A stretch of DNA of 64,000 nucleotides, from contig JARKIP010000038.1 of NCBI GenBank assembly GCA_029990175.1, forward strand, positions 28,217,501 through 28,281,500. Direction: 5' to 3'. The stretch comes from Petunia secreta. Lineage: Eukaryota > Streptophyta > Magnoliopsida > Solanales > Solanaceae. The stretch's first letter is position 1. Every line of letters begins with the position of its first letter. The notes below the pieces were generated by a model. That model did not search any database and was not told where the DNA came from. It saw only the letters and a list, made by a program, of their open reading frames with translations. This document shows, one piece after another, positions 45,657-56,368 of this stretch. Position numbers and translations under genes: made by a program.

Positions 45657-46973
45657 TGATGTTTGGCATTTTATGCCAACGTTTCCTTAATATTTTCGCA
45701 TGTTTGAGCTTGTTATTCGCTCGTTCTATAGTTTATGAATGTGGTTTTGCACTAATTTGATGTCGTGCGTGTTTAGGTTGTTGCGCAGTGCATTTGGAGC
45801 TTTTAGGAGCGTGATTGAGCAAGGAATGATTGGAAATTGATTGGGGATTGGATTGAGCACACGAGCGCACGACACGAGGCGAGTTGCGGAGCAAGGAAGA
45901 GCTGATTTTTGCCTGGCGTTTTGGGGCACGTGGCACGCCACTTATAGCGCTGGCTGCCTGGCGCGGTTTCCCACGCGGCGCGCCCCAAAGGCGTGCAACC
46001 TTCGACGTATTCTGGTTGTCTAGGCGCGGTCGTGGGCACGGGGCGCCCGTTATAGCACCCCTGGAGCGTATTTTGACTTCGTATTTCGTCTAGGCTTAGG
46101 TCTAACTTATTACCAGGCCTTTGTAAACCTTATAAATACTATTTTACTTAGTTTTTGATGGGAGTTCAGACTTTGGAGCAAGTTTTGGAGGAGAGGGGAG
46201 GAGCCCTAGATGTCTTCTACAACAGTTCTTTCTCTCTTTCTCTTTTTCTTCTCTTTAATTCTATAGTTTGTTCGTTCTAGGGTTAGAGTAAACACATGAA
46301 GGTTGATGTTTGAAAGTTGATTTCTATATATTGATTTACCATTACGGATTGTTTATTCTTTCTTGATCCTAATTGTTTGATTATTGAGGCCTGATAATTG
46401 AACACTATCCATGGTTTTTAGATTGAACTCGAAAGAGGGAATTTATTAACGCAAATAAGAAAGAATAGGGCTTGATTGTGAACCCGGGCATCGGGGAACC
46501 AATTTGTGAGTAGGATAGACATATACTTGCTCGCCTAGCTTAACTAATCACAGAACTCGTTAATGCGTGCACGTGATTCAACCAATAGACATATAGGGAT
46601 TGGAGCCTGCATAGACCGTGAAGAATCGAAAGGTTTTCACGGGTACATTTAACCTGTAGTTAGCAATCTAGGAAATCAAGAAGTAGAATCAACTGGAAAA
46701 CTCAACTGGATTGTTCGTAACTCTGACCCGGGACCGTCATCTTTATTGATAACAACTATAGTTTGCTCTTGAATACTTGATTTCGATTACTTGTTTTTTA
46801 ATATTTTCTTTAGTGAGTAAATTTCACAATCATCATCGAAAAAGATCCCTGAATAGTTAATAGGAAATTGTTTGTTAGGAGTCCAGTCTGAATAGACCTC
46901 GTGGGAACGATACTCTACTTATCACTTTATTACTTGTCGACCACGTATACTTGCGTGTGCGTTGGGAGCAACA
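45657..46973 (+). repeat. 3' LTR of element E
   Basis: 1317 bp, partner of 41184-42504, with TG...CA ends, followed by TSD AGAGA at 46974-46978. Confidence 0.85.
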
Positions 46974-46978
46974 AGAGA

Positions 46979-47830
46979 TGCACTCAACTGCAAAAAGGTT
47001 TCATTTCTAGGTTTAGTGTGGTCATTTCATCATGCTTTTGTTGATGTAATTGCTATTTTTCAGGGTAGAGGTGGCTTTCATGAATTGCTTTACAAAAGCT
47101 ATAAAGTATAGCCCCTTTTAGAGTTGACAACATATAGCCAGATTTAGCGTAGATTATTAAAAAAAGTAGCTACTTTTCGGCTTCTACTTTTTAATATAAT
47201 CCGGGTTGTTAGCAGAAACATAGTCAGTTCTACAAAGTAGCTGAAAAATTATCACAACTTTAAAACGCGCAAAGTAGTTCAACATGAATTTCAAAAAAAA
47301 ATTTAGAATTTACAGTTTTTCAAGTGAAACTCTGAATAACCACTCACCATGGTTGTGTTAGCATTGAAAGGAAAAAAAGAGTGAAACTCTGAGCAAATAG
47401 AGGAGTTTTCGGGAATTTATTTAGCATGTAAAGGGCGTTAGGTCAGCTATGAGGTTCTTGATTAAAATAAGTTGAAAATAATTTTTTTTTACTGAAAAAT
47501 CATATGTCACATCATTAGAAAGTGGATAGATATATTAATTTTTGGCATAAGTAATATTTTGAGTGAAAAATAAAAAGATAAGTGAATTTTCTCATATTAA
47601 CGAAGGAATGGTAACATTTTGAGTGAAACATAAAATATTTTATACAATATAAAAGTAGTGAATTTTTAAATCTAATTTCTATAATTTAGTGTCCTCTTAA
47701 GTAATAAACTCGTATAAGTAATAAAAAAAATTATAATTTTGATTATTGTTTACATTGGGCATATGTTGGCAACGACCTACTTCTACTAGCATATATGTAA
47801 GTGCGGACGACAAGAGCTTCTGTCGTCCTA
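46979..47830. other. intergenic, degenerate repeats
   Basis: No gene. 47225-47300 (GTAGCTGAAAAATTATCACA, then GCAAAGTAGTTCAACATGAA) is repeated with changes at 51755-51820 on the far side of the MULE, and again weakly at about 52155. A short perfect hairpin, GGACGACA...TGTCGTCC, lies just before the MULE at 47815-47838. Confidence 0.5.
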
Positions 47831-48309
47831 TATGTTTACCAAAAAATTTCACCTAGTGCCCTCAATAAGCCATGGTCTTACCTAATTGCCCCCACTTACA
47901 AATGTTTTAAGTAAATGCCCTCCACATCATACCCCCCTTATGAAAGGACTATTTTGCCCCCCAACTTGTATTAATTCACGCTGAAGGTTTCTTTCTCTCT
48001 TTCCCCATTCCAGGCCTCCTTCTTTCTTCACGCTGAAAGATTTTCTTCTCTCTTTCCTCATTCCTGGCCTCCTTCTTTCTTCTTTTTGTGCAAGAAATTT
48101 GGGATTTTTTTTCTTGTGTTTGCTTGATTCCAGTGATTTGAAGGTTTTTATTGCCTATGGCTATTAGATATTCATGTTTTGCACAGAGCTTAAATTTTGG
48201 GATGATTGTTGAATTAAGTTTGAGCTTCGCTTGTTTTTTGTTGATTACGGTGATTTGAAGGTTTTTACTGGTTAAAGCTATTAGATTTTGTTGTAGCTTA
48301 TTGTTTAGA

Positions 48310-48750
48310 GCTTAAAGTCTTGGTCATGGCCAAGAGTTGCAGAGAATTTTTCTTCATGTTGGTTATTGCATTAACTTTTAAAGTCTTGGCTATTGTCAAT
48401 ATTTGCAGAGATGTTCCGTGTAAGTTGTCGCTTCCAGCAGCACTTAGAGTCTTGGCTATTGCCAAGAGTTGCAAAGACTTTGTCTGCAAGTTGTTCACTG
48501 CATTAGAGGTAAAAGTCTTGGCAATTGCCAATACTTTTAGAGATTTTCAGTGTAAGGTCCCCCTTGCACCAGAACTTAAAATCTTGGCTATTGCCTAGAG
48601 TTTCTGTAAGTTTGTCACTGCAGTATAGGTAAAAGTGTTGGCAATTGCCAATAATTGTAGAGACTAGTTCTACAAGTTTCCCCTCCCACTAGAGTTTAAA
48701 GTGTTGGCTATTGTCAATAGTTATAGAGACTTTTTTCTTAGTTTGCTTTT
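48310..48750 (+). repeat. left palindromic tandem array in the MULE
   Basis: About five units of ~90 bp, each with AGTCTTGGCTATTGCCAAGA or a variant, then GTTGCAGAGACTTTGTCTGC. The core is self-complementary, so each unit can fold into a short hairpin. Confidence 0.75.
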
Positions 48751-49286
48751 TTCATCAGTCATGCATTCTGTAGTTGTTGCTGTGTTTTTCAGTTGTCTTT
48801 GCTTTTGACCTGTTGACTTTGAATTATGGTAATGATATAGGAATTTTTCTGCATATTAATCATGAGTTCATGATGGCACTTCGTGATGTATGTTTCCTTG
48901 TCTTTACTTGTTGTTTTGTTATCATACTATTTTTGTAATTTTATTTGTTGAATATGCATATTTTATCTTTTGTTCCTATAAAAAGGAGATCAAAATTATA
49001 AGTTTGAGCACTTGTTTGATTCCAAAGGTTCTTGAGGTGGTGATGTGAAGTATATGGTCTTTTCATTATTATTTTATTATTTTGTTATTATGTGTTGTCA
49101 TTGTTGTTTTTTAAAATTTTGCAGGTAATGGATATTGAATCTTCAATCTCCTGATCCTGATCAAGCACATTTTGATGTGGTTGATGATTTTATATGTTAG
49201 CCAAGATCTTCTGATGAATTCCAAGGCAAAGATGTGATGTGGGAGATAAATTTTCAAATTTTCGTTTGTTATCTCCGTCGCAAGAT

Positions 49287-49558
49287 GATATGTGTAGTAG
49301 TCCAAATGAGACTATTAGTACTACAAAAGAGTTAGAGAAAGTTGTTGAGTAGTTTTTAATTACATGTATTTCGTATTTACCGTGTTTTTTATGTTTATGT
49401 AAACAAATACACTTGGATATCTGATATGTGTAGTAGTCCAAATGAGACTATTAGTACTACAAAAGAGTTAGAGAAAGTTGTTGAGTAGTTTTTAATTACA
49501 TGTATTTCGTATTTACCATGTTTTTTATGTTTATGTAAACAAGTTCACTTGGATGTTT
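49287..49558 (+). repeat. 136-bp direct tandem duplication
   Basis: Two nearly identical units (49287-49422, 49423-49558) starting GATATGTGTAGTAGTCC. Unit 1 follows a coding-like stretch (49240-49350) ending KELEKVVE and a stop, which could be a captured gene end. Confidence 0.85.
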
Positions 49559-50092
49559 GATATTTCTGTTATTTTAAAGACTGAAGTTGCTTTGAATCGG
49601 ATGAACTGGAAGTATTGGCAATTGCAGGACTTCAAGGCATTTTAGTTGCTGTGGGGTGAACACATTTAGATGGAAAGTCTTGCCAATGGGCAAGACTTGA
49701 ATTCTAGTTAATTAATTCCAACTCTAATATTATATAATTAATTTAAAATTGATAAATAATTCATGGAGGGTTGTGTTGGTAATGTGTTGCCAAGATTTTG
49801 TGTCAATTTAGTTGTCAATATTATTGCCTATGACAAGACATCAAGGCAAGTTAACTATTTCTAATATTAAAGTCGATAAATAAGTTTTAGTAGGAAATAT
49901 CTTACCCTTTGCCAAGACTTTACGTCAAGTTAAATTGAATTGGTAATCTCTATGAGTGTAAAGTCTTGGCTATTGCCAATAGTTTAGTTTATTGATAATA
50001 TTAACTTTCCAATCACATTTGATTTTTAAAAATATTAATAATCAATAAGTATCATTCCTTTTGATGCAACACCATGCTATGGTCAGCTTCAT

Positions 50093-50455
50093 TCACAAAG
50101 CGAGATTTTCTGACATGTCAGTCCTTTTAATAACTTCTATTATGAAGCAGGATTTTCTGAAATTCTCATCATTTTTCAGCAGAAACATGCAAGTCGTAAG
50201 TTCTTGATCATTTGTTACCATAATTCCTCTGCACCTTTCGAGATTTGTGTCAAACCTTATCTTTACTTCAGTTTCAGCAGTGTTGATGGTTAGAGCATTA
50301 CAAATTTCTTTTCTAAATGTATGGTAGCTTATACCGTCTTCGACAAGTATCAACTTTATATCATGGTTGATGTATTTGTTGTTTGCATCCAAATTCCCAT
50401 TATAAGCTATATAAATGCAGCGAGTCACCACAGTGGTAATCCTGCACATAATCAT
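50093..50455 (-). CDS. N-terminal fragment resembling plant MULE transposase
   Basis: A 120-codon ORF from ATG 50455 to a stop at 50093. The pattern YIAYNG...NKYINHDIKLILVEDGISY, then KIRFDTNLERCRGIMV and TNDQELTTCMFLL, resembles the beta-rich domain that precedes the DNA-binding and MULE domains in plant MuDR-type transposases (from memory, not searched). Nothing of the zinc finger or catalytic domain follows. Its place inside an element with MULE-sized TSDs supports the call. It may be the relic of a deleted transposase gene. Confidence 0.45.
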   Translation of the reverse strand: MIMCRITTVVTRCIYIAYNGNLDANNKYINHDIKLILVEDGISYHTFRKEICNALTINTAETEVKIRFDTNLERCRGIMVTNDQELTTCMFLLKNDENFRKSCFIIEVIKRTDMSENLAL

Positions 50456-50509
50456 GACAAATAATATGCTTTAATAGAAGCAGGATCATGGGTAAAAATG
50501 TTGTCTTTT

Positions 50510-51150
50510 TCTGGGCTTAAGGTCTTGTAAAGAAGTCTCTCTTAGGAACCTATTGCACCAAAGCTGCAACTCTTGGCAATAGCCAAGATTTGGAGAGACT
50601 TTGTCTGCAACCCCCCCCCCCCCCCCCCCATAGTAACAGTCTTTAAGTGTTGGCAATAGGCAAGAAGTCTCTCTTAGGTGCCTATTGCACCAGAGCTGCA
50701 ACTCTTGGCAATAGCCAAGACTTGCAGAGATTTTGTGTGCATGCCCCTCATAGCAACAGTCTGAAAGTCTTAGCAATAGCCAAGAAGTTTCTCCTAGGTG
50801 CTTATTCCACTAGAGTTGCAACTCTTGGCAATAGCCAAGACTTGCAGAGACTTTGTCTGCAAGTCCCTGATAGCAACAGGTCTGAAAGTCTTGGCAATAG
50901 CCAAGAAGTCTCTGTTTTGTGCTTATTGCACCAGAGCTACAAGTCTTGTTGTCTGCAAGTACCCCCATTGCAACAGGTCTGTAAGTCTTGGCAATAGGGA
51001 AGAAGTGTCTACAAGGACCCCATTGCATCAGAGCTGCAAGTCTTGGCTATAGCCCCTCATTGCAATAGGGTTGAAAATCTTGGCAATGGGTAATAGACAA
51101 TAACTTTGTACAAGCCTCCCATTGCACCAGAGCTTAAACTATTGTCAATA
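50510..51150 (+). repeat. right palindromic tandem array in the MULE
   Basis: Units of about 120 bp, many with two hairpins. The 18-bp palindrome TCTTGGCAATAGCCAAGA is exact at 50571-50588, 50703-50720, 50823-50840 and 50889-50906, with variants between. Linkers read CTTGCAGAGACTTTGTCTGC and TTGCACCAGAGCTGCAA. A run of 19 C (50611-50629) interrupts one unit. Confidence 0.8.
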
Positions 51151-51604
51151 GTCAAGACTTTCCAGAATGGATAGATTTTGTTTTTTTTATGAAAGTGCAT
51201 ATTACAATTACTGTAATCAATCTAATGTCATGTGTTTTGTGATTATTATGAATAAAAACCATATCTCGTTTGGTTTATATAGAATTTTAACCAAAGTTAA
51301 GCATAATATAAATGAAATTATAACTGTTAGTAAAATTTAATAGCAATTTGAAGAAATCTTACAGTGAACCTTTGCTTGAACGGAGCAATCTCTGAAAGGA
51401 ATGGGGCTTTAGGGTTGCAGCGTGAATACTGAAAAGGAAGGGGATGGACTGTGCGCGTCTTTTTATTGGTTTGTAGGGGTATTTTGGTCCGAAAAAAATT
51501 TCATTAAACTAATGAGGGTATTTTTACTAAACATCTGTTGGTGAGGGAAATTTGGCAAACCATGGCTTCCCGTAGCATATTTTTGCAATTCAGCCTATGT
51601 TTAC

Positions 51605-52400
51605 TTGTGGTTGTGAATTGAAAATATAACCACATTTTGGTTAAAATATCAAGTAGGTAGCCACTTTTAGTTTTTAATTGAAAGTATAGGCTGTTGGACA
51701 AGTCATCAACTAAGTAGCCACTTTTAGGGTTACTAATTGGAATATAACCGATTTTGGAAAGTAGTTGAAAAATTATCACAGCTTCAAAATGCATAAAGTA
51801 GTTGAGTATGAACTTCAAGAAATTTGTATAGAGTTTTGCCTGTAGAATCTCAAATTTCGGGACTACTACATATGCGATCGAGGAGCTGCTTGGGATTGTT
51901 CTCTTTGCCGAACCAATAGCCACTTTTAGGATTGTAATTTTAAAAATAGAAATTTAAACAATTGCTTGGGGTTGTCCTAAGACTAATTAGTAGCCAATTA
52001 TAAGACTGTTAGTTTTAAATATAATCAAAATTGCACGTCAATTAAATAGTCATTTTTAAGATTGTTAATGGGGATATAGCCAGCACTATTTCCAACCATG
52101 TAACACAATTTTGGGATGATAGTTGGAATACAATCAGTTTTTTGAAATACAAAGTAAGTAAAATATATAATCACGACTTCAAAATGCGGCAAAATATTTC
52201 AAATGCAAAAAACTATAACATTTGGCAGTTTGCGACTTTTTTAAGTTTCTTTTTCTTCTATTATACACGCACATATTTTTCAAGATTATTTGCTACTATC
52301 ATAGATAAATAGAGGGGTTTAATTAAGGTCTTACAACTTAGTCCAATATTTGGAATCTCTGGTTGTTTCCATGAGTTGCGATGATTATAAACTTAATTGA
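51605..52400. repeat. degenerate repeats with TAGCCACTTTTAGG words
   Basis: No gene. Several diverged copies of a unit containing AAGTAGCCACTTTTAG, GGAATATAACC and ATCACAGCTTCAAAATGC, related to 47225-47300. Possibly one old repeat unit amplified in tandem. Confidence 0.5.
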
Positions 52401-52429
52401 TTTAAACCTTTAACCAAATTAACATTTCT

Positions 52430-52900
52430 GTCGAATTTCCCGAGGGACAAGTCAGTCGGATTTCCCTCGAAAAATATGAGATTTCGACGGAAACCCGTCG
52501 AATCACGTCCATCAAAATATTCATCATTATGCATCTTCTGACGAACGGTCGTCAGAAGTTCCAGTGGGGCTCCGACGGACATCCCTCAGTAAAGAATTTC
52601 CATAGACAATGAAATTTTAAATCGTTTCGAGGACAGAAAAAATAATAAAATATTTAATGCCTTCCAAGGTGCATCCCTCGGTGATAAATAATTATTTTTT
52701 TAATTTATCTTCTGAGAGGCACCCCTCGACAACATTTATTATTTTTTTAAAATTTATCTTCTAAGAGACACCCCTCGGTAGCATTTAAATTTTTTTCCAA
52801 TCCAACGGATTTTTGTCGGTACCCTTGATTTTTGGAAAAATAGTTGGTCAATTTTCGACAGAATTTCATCAAAAAATGACTAATTCCTGCGCAGTAAAAA
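52430..52900. repeat. possible CACTA-type terminal region
   Basis: Repeated ATCCCTCGG, CCCTCGAC and TCCGACGG words in both orientations lead to GACTAATTCCTGCGCAGTA at 52880-52898. On the opposite strand this reads TACTGCGCAGGAATTAGTC, which resembles the subterminal repeats and CACTR end of plant CACTA elements. No second end or transposase was found, so the call is weak. Confidence 0.3.
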
Positions 52901-54280
52901 GTTAGAAATAGGCTATAGCACCTGTTAAACCCAAATTAGCCACTAAAATGGCGTTAAAACAGTTCAACAACCTGCTAGACATAACAATAGCCATAAAATG
53001 GACTTCCAAATATTTTGATGAACTTATCATAACCAATTACACACTTTTACAAAAAAAAAAAAAAAGTATGTAAGAATCATAACATAACTAATTGTAGTAC
53101 CAAAAACAAGTCTAGTACACAACAAAGCTTTTAATGAGAAATATAAATGTAACACAATCCTTTGACTCAAACAAAGTCTTTCTTCCCATCGTGATATCTT
53201 AATAGAAGTTAGGAAGATATATATATATGTAATTTTAACTCAACAAATTCTTGTACTTCCTCATAAGATTCAACTTCTTCATGCAAGTCTGATTCTGGTA
53301 CCATTTCAATTGAGTCTTCAATCGTATCTGGTACTATATCAACTGAGCCGTCTTCGTTGATATCCATGAAATATTTGATTTTGATGGAAGAGATAATAAA
53401 GTCACTTAAACTGCAGATTAAAGAGATCTTGAAATGCACACCTACACTAACTAAGATTAAATGCTACCATAGTACTTAACTTCTAACGACGTATTATATA
53501 TAAGATTATATTATTTTACATATCGTTCTTCTAAACGTTCACACATTTTAGCTTCTTCTATTGAACTTTAACAATTTAACTTACATAATTTTTGCATTTT
53601 AGGAACCAATTTAGCTACAAAGTAATTTGTCAATTTGAAAAATTCAAATTATTTAAGCGACAAACCTAGCATGTGACTATATATAGTAGTAGAGAAATAG
53701 TACTAATTTTTTTAATTAGCTTTAACAACCAAGCTACAATTCAATTTTCAGTGTTATTATAGTTTTCATCAACTGTCCAACTTACACTAAAAATTTCATC
53801 TTTATTCTTTAAACTCTATACTAATCAAATCATATGTTTGAGTAGTGGTGCTAATATTTCTTGAAAAGCTAACAATCTTTAATGAATTTAAACCTACAAA
53901 CAAATTACCTCTACATATTTACAATTTCATTAATGTAAAATAAAACAAACAAATAACTGAAAGTTTTTTTAAAAAAAATAAAAAACATATCTTGGCGGTC
54001 TCTAGTGGTAGTGATAGTGGGCGGTAGAAAGGTAAGAATCACTATAAATTCTTTTTTAAAAAAATAGCTATAGACATCGTAAAATCAGGCAGGAGGGTAC
54101 GAGGTAGAGGAGGAACGCAGCGGGATTGGGGAACAATACCAGAGGGCAGTGAGGTGGCGCAGTAGGCGGCGCAATGGTAGCGGGGGAGGGGGAGGGGGTT
54201 GTAGCAGCGGGGTGGGTGGTAGAAAGAAGTAAAAAGAAAGAAAATAGAAGGGAAAGAAAAAAATGGGTCGGTAATATAGA
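52901..54280. other. A/T-rich intergenic with a G-rich block
   Basis: A small acidic ORF on the minus strand (53209-53366, MDINEDGSVDIVPDTIEDS) has no recognisable domain and is probably not a gene. 54085-54235 is strongly G-rich on the plus strand, with GGGGGAGGGGGAGGGGG followed by GGGGTGGG, which could form a G-quadruplex. Confidence 0.45.
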
Positions 54281-54284
54281 TCTA

Positions 54285-55400
54285 AGTTTTTATTACTGAG
54301 GGGAGTCCCTCAAAAGTAATTTTGATTTCCTTTTATAATTATCAAGGGGATTTGGTAGCTTTATTTGGAATTTATCATTTTATTTTTTCCTAAAATGTAC
54401 CGTGGAGAGTTACTCAGAAACCATATTTAAAATTTATCATTATTCTTTATTTATAATTTATCATTTTTTTCCTAAAATGTACTGAGGGGACTCCCTCGGA
54501 AGCTTTAGTTATAATTTATTAGTTTATTTTTTTTCTAAAATGTATCGAGGGAAGTCCTTCGTAAGACATATTTAGAATTTATCATATTTTATTCCTAAAA
54601 TATACTGAGGAAATTCCCTCGAAAGATATATTTAGAATTTATCATTTTATTTTTACTGAAATATACTGAGTAATTCCCTCGAAAGAGATTTAGAATTTAT
54701 CAATTTTTTCCTAAAATGAACCGAGGAAAGTCTCTCTGAAGACATATTTATAATTTATCATTTTCTCCCTAAAATGTATCGAGGAGAGTCTCAAAGAATC
54801 CATAGAAAGTTGCAGAAGTACTTCTAGATCTCATGGAATAAGGCATAATTTCTAACAAAACTTCCCTATTGCTATGCTAGCTTCCTTGGGAATACTACCT
54901 TGCACTGGTTTAGGCGGTATCCGGGCCCTTTTAGAGGCAACGCCTCTGCATCTAGCATTGGGTAGACCTCATACAATAACTGTCCTAGCTCTACCATATC
55001 GCTATAGGTCTAGGTTCCGCTCCTCGCTCGAGCTACCAGCTTTGTTTTATGCTTGGAAAGCCCGTTCCGCGCTCTCTATCCCCTTTTTGGGGGGGTCCCC
55101 ATGAATCGCTTTTTAGTATTCGTGTTTACAATTTATCAATTTTATTATGAGAAAATGTACTGAGGAGAGTCCCTCAGTACATATTTTTAATTTTTTTCTT
55201 TTCTTTTTCCTAAAATGTATCGAAGGGAATCCCTCGGAAGTCATATTTAGAATTTATCAATTTTATTTTGCTAAAATATATAGAGGGGAGTTCCTCGGTA
55301 CACATATTTAGTTTTTATCTCTTTTTTTATCCTAAAATATACGAGGGGAGTTCCTCAGAAATACTGCTCCAACGGATGCCCCTCGGAGAGCCACTGTCGA
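54285..55400 (+). repeat. ~60-bp tandem array with GAGGG...CCCTC hairpins
   Basis: About 12 units (start marks near 54297, 54404, 54480, 54547, 54604, 54665, 54720, 54778, 55158, 55218, 55279, 55340). Each has CCTAAAATGTA, then CTGAGGGGAGTCCCTCGG or a variant, then ATTTAGAATTTATCATTTT. The GC core is an inverted repeat. The array is split by foreign sequence at about 54800-55112. The words are related to those at 52430-52860. Confidence 0.75.
54800..55112. other. possible organelle-derived insert
   Basis: About 310 bp of balanced base composition in an otherwise very A/T-rich array, with sharp edges and an ORF (54874-55104) unlike anything near it. Organellar, probably mitochondrial, DNA is the likeliest source, but I did not recognise a specific gene. 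Confidence 0.3.
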
Positions 55401-56368
55401 CATTATGCATATATTTAGTAGTATACTATTTTGTCAAGTAACAATTGTAATTTTATAATTTAACTCAAATGGTACGCAGCCGTTACCGCATATCATGACT
55501 ATTAGGACGAGGAGCCAAGTTCTTATTTTTTAATAGCAGGAATTAAAACTGTAGAAAGTGAAAGATCCTAGAAATACTTTTTAACTAGCTAGAAAGATAA
55601 CATAAATCATTCATAATTAACATTATTTTTTAATAAAAGAATAAGAACACTAACAAAACAATAAAAAATCATTGAATATAAAGATTCGTAAATCAAAGCT
55701 CTTTATGATCTAAAAGAATCTTTCTCTTTCCTTATCAGCAATTTCGGTTCTCGATCGAAGGCCGGACTTTGAATCATTTTATTTTAGTACACAACACATG
55801 CAACAAAAGGCTTATAGCCAAACTGTGGCATCCTAAACGAGGGATAGTTGTCACAAAAGAGGAAGCATAAAAATTTGACATTGATGACATGACTAATCAA
55901 AATGATTATGTTACTTGTACGTAAAAGAAAAAATTATACAAAATTACAATTGCAAAATATAAAAAAGGGACTTAATTACAAAACATAGCAAAAAAAACCA
56001 AAACACAGAAAAAATCCTAGCCTCCTCGTTTCTCCCCATTTTCACTCTCTCTTTGTCTTTCTCTTGCTACCGCTCCTTTTCCAGTGTCCTCTAGTGCTTG
56101 GAACTCCTTCCCCCACCGGCATAATAAATTCGGCGTCAGATCTGTTCCTAAATGTGCCATTTTTGGTAAAAATCAAATCAAGTGACGAGTAAAGAAAAGG
56201 AAACCGAATTGTATTACCATTCGTTGTAGAAACTAAGGTATGATCTATTCAAATATATGTTTTTAATTTAAGATTTGGTATTTTTTTTCATTCATACTAT
56301 GTGTTTTCTGTTCAAATATGATTTTTTTTTAATTAAAAGTGTTTTTAGGCAAGATCTGGTTTTTTCTG
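55401..56368. other. intergenic, no gene seen
   Basis: A/T-rich with a pyrimidine-rich stretch (56020-56120, CTCTCTCTTTGTC). Poly-A and poly-T runs occur. No ORF or repeat family recognised. Confidence 0.4.

Larger units (their letters stand above)
41184..46973 (+). mobile_element. complete non-autonomous LTR retrotransposon E (Athila-derived), TSD AGAGA
   Basis: 5790 bp with two nearly identical LTRs (41184-42504, 45657-46973), starting TGATGTTTGG and ending GAGCAACA. It is flanked by AGAGA at 41179-41183 and 46974-46978. It has a PBS and one ORF and lacks protease, RT, RNase H and integrase. The region after the ORF contains the GACGTTAAATCAAGCGCTTC and GGGAGGCAACCC sequence typical of the 3' part of Athila-type elements. 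The few LTR differences suggest a fairly young insertion that depends on enzymes from elsewhere. Confidence 0.85.
47840..51595. mobile_element. MULE derivative with 9-bp TSD TATGTTTAC
   Basis: 3756 bp flanked by the same 9 bp at 47831-47839 and 51596-51604, the duplication size of Mutator-like elements. The ends are inverted: about 27 bp in from each end both read AAGCCATGG, followed by matching CCC-rich sequence for a further ~50 bp. Inside are two arrays of palindromic repeats, a duplicated segment, and an ORF resembling the N-terminal domain found in plant MULE transposases. There is no DDE or zinc-finger domain, so it is non-autonomous. Confidence 0.7.

Noticed and set aside
48310..51150. 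Regularly spaced palindromic repeats resembling a CRISPR array
   Set aside because: The host is a plant, units are 66-132 bp apart, the spacers themselves repeat, and the array lies inside a MULE with TSDs.
53209..53439. Small acidic minus-strand ORF as a gene
   Set aside because: Short, without a recognised domain, neighbours or clear promoter. Kept only as a remark.
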